Assembly (NCBI RefSeq): GCF_963674925.1
Contig: NZ_OY771649.1
Location: 1,918,233 to 1,982,232 of the forward strand
Direction of reading: 5' to 3'
DNA length: 64,000 bases
Origin: an uncultured Draconibacterium sp.
Lineage (GTDB): Bacteria; Bacteroidota; Bacteroidia; Bacteroidales; Prolixibacteraceae
Part shown: piece after piece, positions 62,685-64,000 of the stretch
How positions within the stretch are numbered: position 1 is the stretch's first letter
How the letters are laid out: the number at the start of each line of letters is the position of its first letter
Notes under the pieces: model-generated
Databases searched by the model: none
What the model was told of the DNA's origin: nothing
The model's input: the letters and a program-made list of their open reading frames with translations, nothing else
Made by a program: the position numbers and the translations under genes

Positions 62685-63260
62685 TTAAAATTTTTGAATT
62701 TCCTCGTATAATTTTTGAAGCGGAAGCCCCATTACATTGTAAAACGATCCTTCGATGTGAGAAATTCCAATCGAGCCAATCCACTCCTGAATGCCGTATG
62801 CACCGGCCTTATCAAACGGTTTAAAAGTTGTAATGTAATACTCAATCTCGGTACTGGTAAGCTGTTTAAACTGCACGTTGGTTAAGGATGAAAACACGAC
62901 CGATTTTTTAGTTGAACGAAGACAAACACCCGTTATTACTTCGTGCATTTTTCCGCTTAATGCCGATAACATTTTATAGGCATGATCATAATCGTCCGGT
63001 TTTTCGAGCACTTTTCCGTTTAAAACAACAATGGTATCGGCCGTAATCAACAAATCGTTATTGTTCAATTCATTGGCAAAAGCTTTTGCCTTTTTTTCTG
63101 CCAGGTATCCCGGAATCTGATTAGGTGAAAGCTCCGGCGGGTAATTTTCGTCCACGTCTTTTGTTTTCACCTGAAAATCAATTCCCAATGATTTTAAAAG
63201 CTCTTGCCGACGTGGCGACTTTGATGCAAGAATGAAGTTATATTTGGGTATCCAGTTCAT
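62685..63260 (-). CDS. maf: Maf-family nucleoside triphosphate pyrophosphatase
   Basis: 191 residues; hydrolyses non-canonical or house-cleaning NTPs (dTTP/UTP class). ASKSPRRQELLKSLGIDF at the N terminus, then DTIVVLNGKVLEKP and the central FDKAGAYGIQEWIG. One base separates it from the kdsC stop, so it is the third gene of the DUF2520-kdsC-maf operon. Confidence 0.93.
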   Translation of the reverse strand: MNWIPKYNFILASKSPRRQELLKSLGIDFQVKTKDVDENYPPELSPNQIPGYLAEKKAKAFANELNNNDLLITADTIVVLNGKVLEKPDDYDHAYKMLSALSGKMHEVITGVCLRSTKKSVVFSSLTNVQFKQLTSTEIEYYITTFKPFDKAGAYGIQEWIGSIGISHIEGSFYNVMGLPLQKLYEEIQKF

Positions 63261-63261
63261 T

Positions 63262-63792
63262 TCAGAATGCTCTTGAATTTAGCATATCGGGCGTAAACCA
63301 TTTGTGTTGTGCTTTTAAGGCCTGCTCAATTACATCGCGTACACAACCTTCGCCACCGTTTTTATCCGAAATGTATTTCGAAATATCCTTAATATCACTT
63401 ACAGCATCTTTTGGGCAGGTTGGCAAACCTACAGCCTGCATCACCCGGTAATCAACCAGGTCGTCGCCCATAAAAAGCACATCTTCTGGTTCTAAGTTCA
63501 CTTTTTCCAGAAAATCGTTTAAACAGGCTACTTTATCACGGGCTTTATCGTAAAAATGCTCCACACCCAGTTTTTCGTAACGCAGTCGAACACGTTCAAT
63601 ATAACCTCCGGTGATAATCGCAATCGGATAACCGGCTTTTATGGCACTTCTAATGGCAAAGCCATCTTTTACGTTAGCTGTTCGTATCGGATCGCCATCT
63701 TCGTTAAGTGGCGAAACATCTTTCGACAATACTCCGTCGACATCGAATACAAAAGCTTTTACGCGGGTAAGTTCTTCTTTAAAAAACGACAT
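63262..63792 (-). CDS. kdsC: KDO-8-phosphate phosphatase (KdsC-like HAD protein)
   Basis: 176 residues; dephosphorylates KDO-8-phosphate for lipopolysaccharide core synthesis, cytoplasmic. HAD C0 subclass: FDVDGVLSKD, AIITGGY, GVEHFYDKARDKVACLNDFL and FMGDDLVDYRVMQAVGLPTCP. It starts 2 bp after the stop of the DUF2520 gene and ends 1 bp before maf, so the three are translated from one message. Confidence 0.92.
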   Translation of the reverse strand: MSFFKEELTRVKAFVFDVDGVLSKDVSPLNEDGDPIRTANVKDGFAIRSAIKAGYPIAIITGGYIERVRLRYEKLGVEHFYDKARDKVACLNDFLEKVNLEPEDVLFMGDDLVDYRVMQAVGLPTCPKDAVSDIKDISKYISDKNGGEGCVRDVIEQALKAQHKWFTPDMLNSRAF

Positions 63793-63794
63793 TC

Positions 63795-64000
63795 TTATTG
63801 TTTTTCCTGATGATGCTCAAAAATACTCTTTGAAATTGAATTGTACAATTCCTGCAGACCGGGCATTTCTTTTAATTCACTCAGGTGAGCATTTATAATG
63901 TTTTCATCGAAACGGATAGCCGGGCCTGTTTGTGCGTCTTTCGGATGTAACTCCTGCACCTTTTGGGCTGTTTCCGTAATGAGTGGCCGTAGGATTTCAA
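63795..64000 (-). CDS. DUF2520-domain oxidoreductase-like protein (C-terminal part only)
   Basis: Partial: the 3' 67 codons plus stop, running off the window end. The frame contains ITETAQKVQELHPKD, AQTGPAIRFDENIINAHL and ELYNSISKSIFEHH, which match the end of Rossmann-like/DUF2520 proteins (ProC/NADP-oxidoreductase relatives), where QTGPAxRxD is conserved. The gene is first in the operon with kdsC and maf. Function unknown. Confidence 0.8.
   Translation of the reverse strand, partial: EILRPLITETAQKVQELHPKDAQTGPAIRFDENIINAHLSELKEMPGLQELYNSISKSIFEHHQEKQ

Overview
The window looks like chromosomal DNA of a free-living, probably marine or sediment Bacteroidota, most like the Marinilabiliales/Prolixibacteraceae. 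The signs are many TAnnTTTG-type -7 boxes instead of sigma70 promoters, few Shine-Dalgarno sequences, many SPII lipoproteins and QN-type signal peptides, and Bacteroidota families (PUR/DUF3276, DUF4139, FemX-like, AgcS, PspC). The lineage is inferred from content; no rRNA or tRNA gene is visible.

Layout. 0-0.8 kb: cobalamin adenosyltransferase, then a REP-like palindromic element. 1.1-9.4 kb: an AT-rich accessory island with every gene on the + strand, a complete IS4-family element with a 9-bp target duplication, and a diverged intergenic repeat at several gene junctions (cassette-like). Three of its proteins carry pieces of TonB-dependent-receptor N-terminal modules. 9.4-12.8 kb: FemX-like ligase, FabF, ferredoxin-nitroreductase. 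12.9-13.5 kb: an ORF-less group II intron on the - strand. 13.6-21.8 kb: two arsenic operons, arsR-arsC-acr3 and arsR-arsE-arsF-arsG-[2Fe-2S]-arsP, with corA, two unknown small genes and a ProC-like gene between them. 22-24 kb: glutathione peroxidase, OhrR-like MarR regulator, ApbE. 24-46 kb: mostly housekeeping genes (acylphosphatase, aromatic amino acid decarboxylase, Nth, ABC-F, PUR protein, FolD, Ffh, Tex, VanX-like dipeptidase, AgcS, MutS2).

42-59 kb contains scattered glycan-degradation genes (sialidase-like, sulfatase, GH110-like beta-helix, GH3, ThuA, lipase) with no SusC/SusD pair. A hairpin-rich 1.36-kb gene desert lies at 50.7-52.05 kb. 59-64 kb: MiaB, an FNR-like reductase, an orphan XylF-like lipoprotein, and a DUF2520-KdsC-Maf operon cut by the window end.

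How the genes work together. The arsenic region should handle arsenate (ArsC reduction, Acr3 export) and also nitroaromatic or other organic arsenicals (ArsEF reduction, ArsG and ArsP export). Inverted repeats with an 8-bp spacer next to both arsR genes and upstream of arsP are good operator candidates. The most unusual items are the DUF4139 chimera and its partner, the cassette-like island, the ORF-less intron, and the corA leader in which a CCTCCT segment can pair with either an upstream AGGAG or the ribosome binding site.
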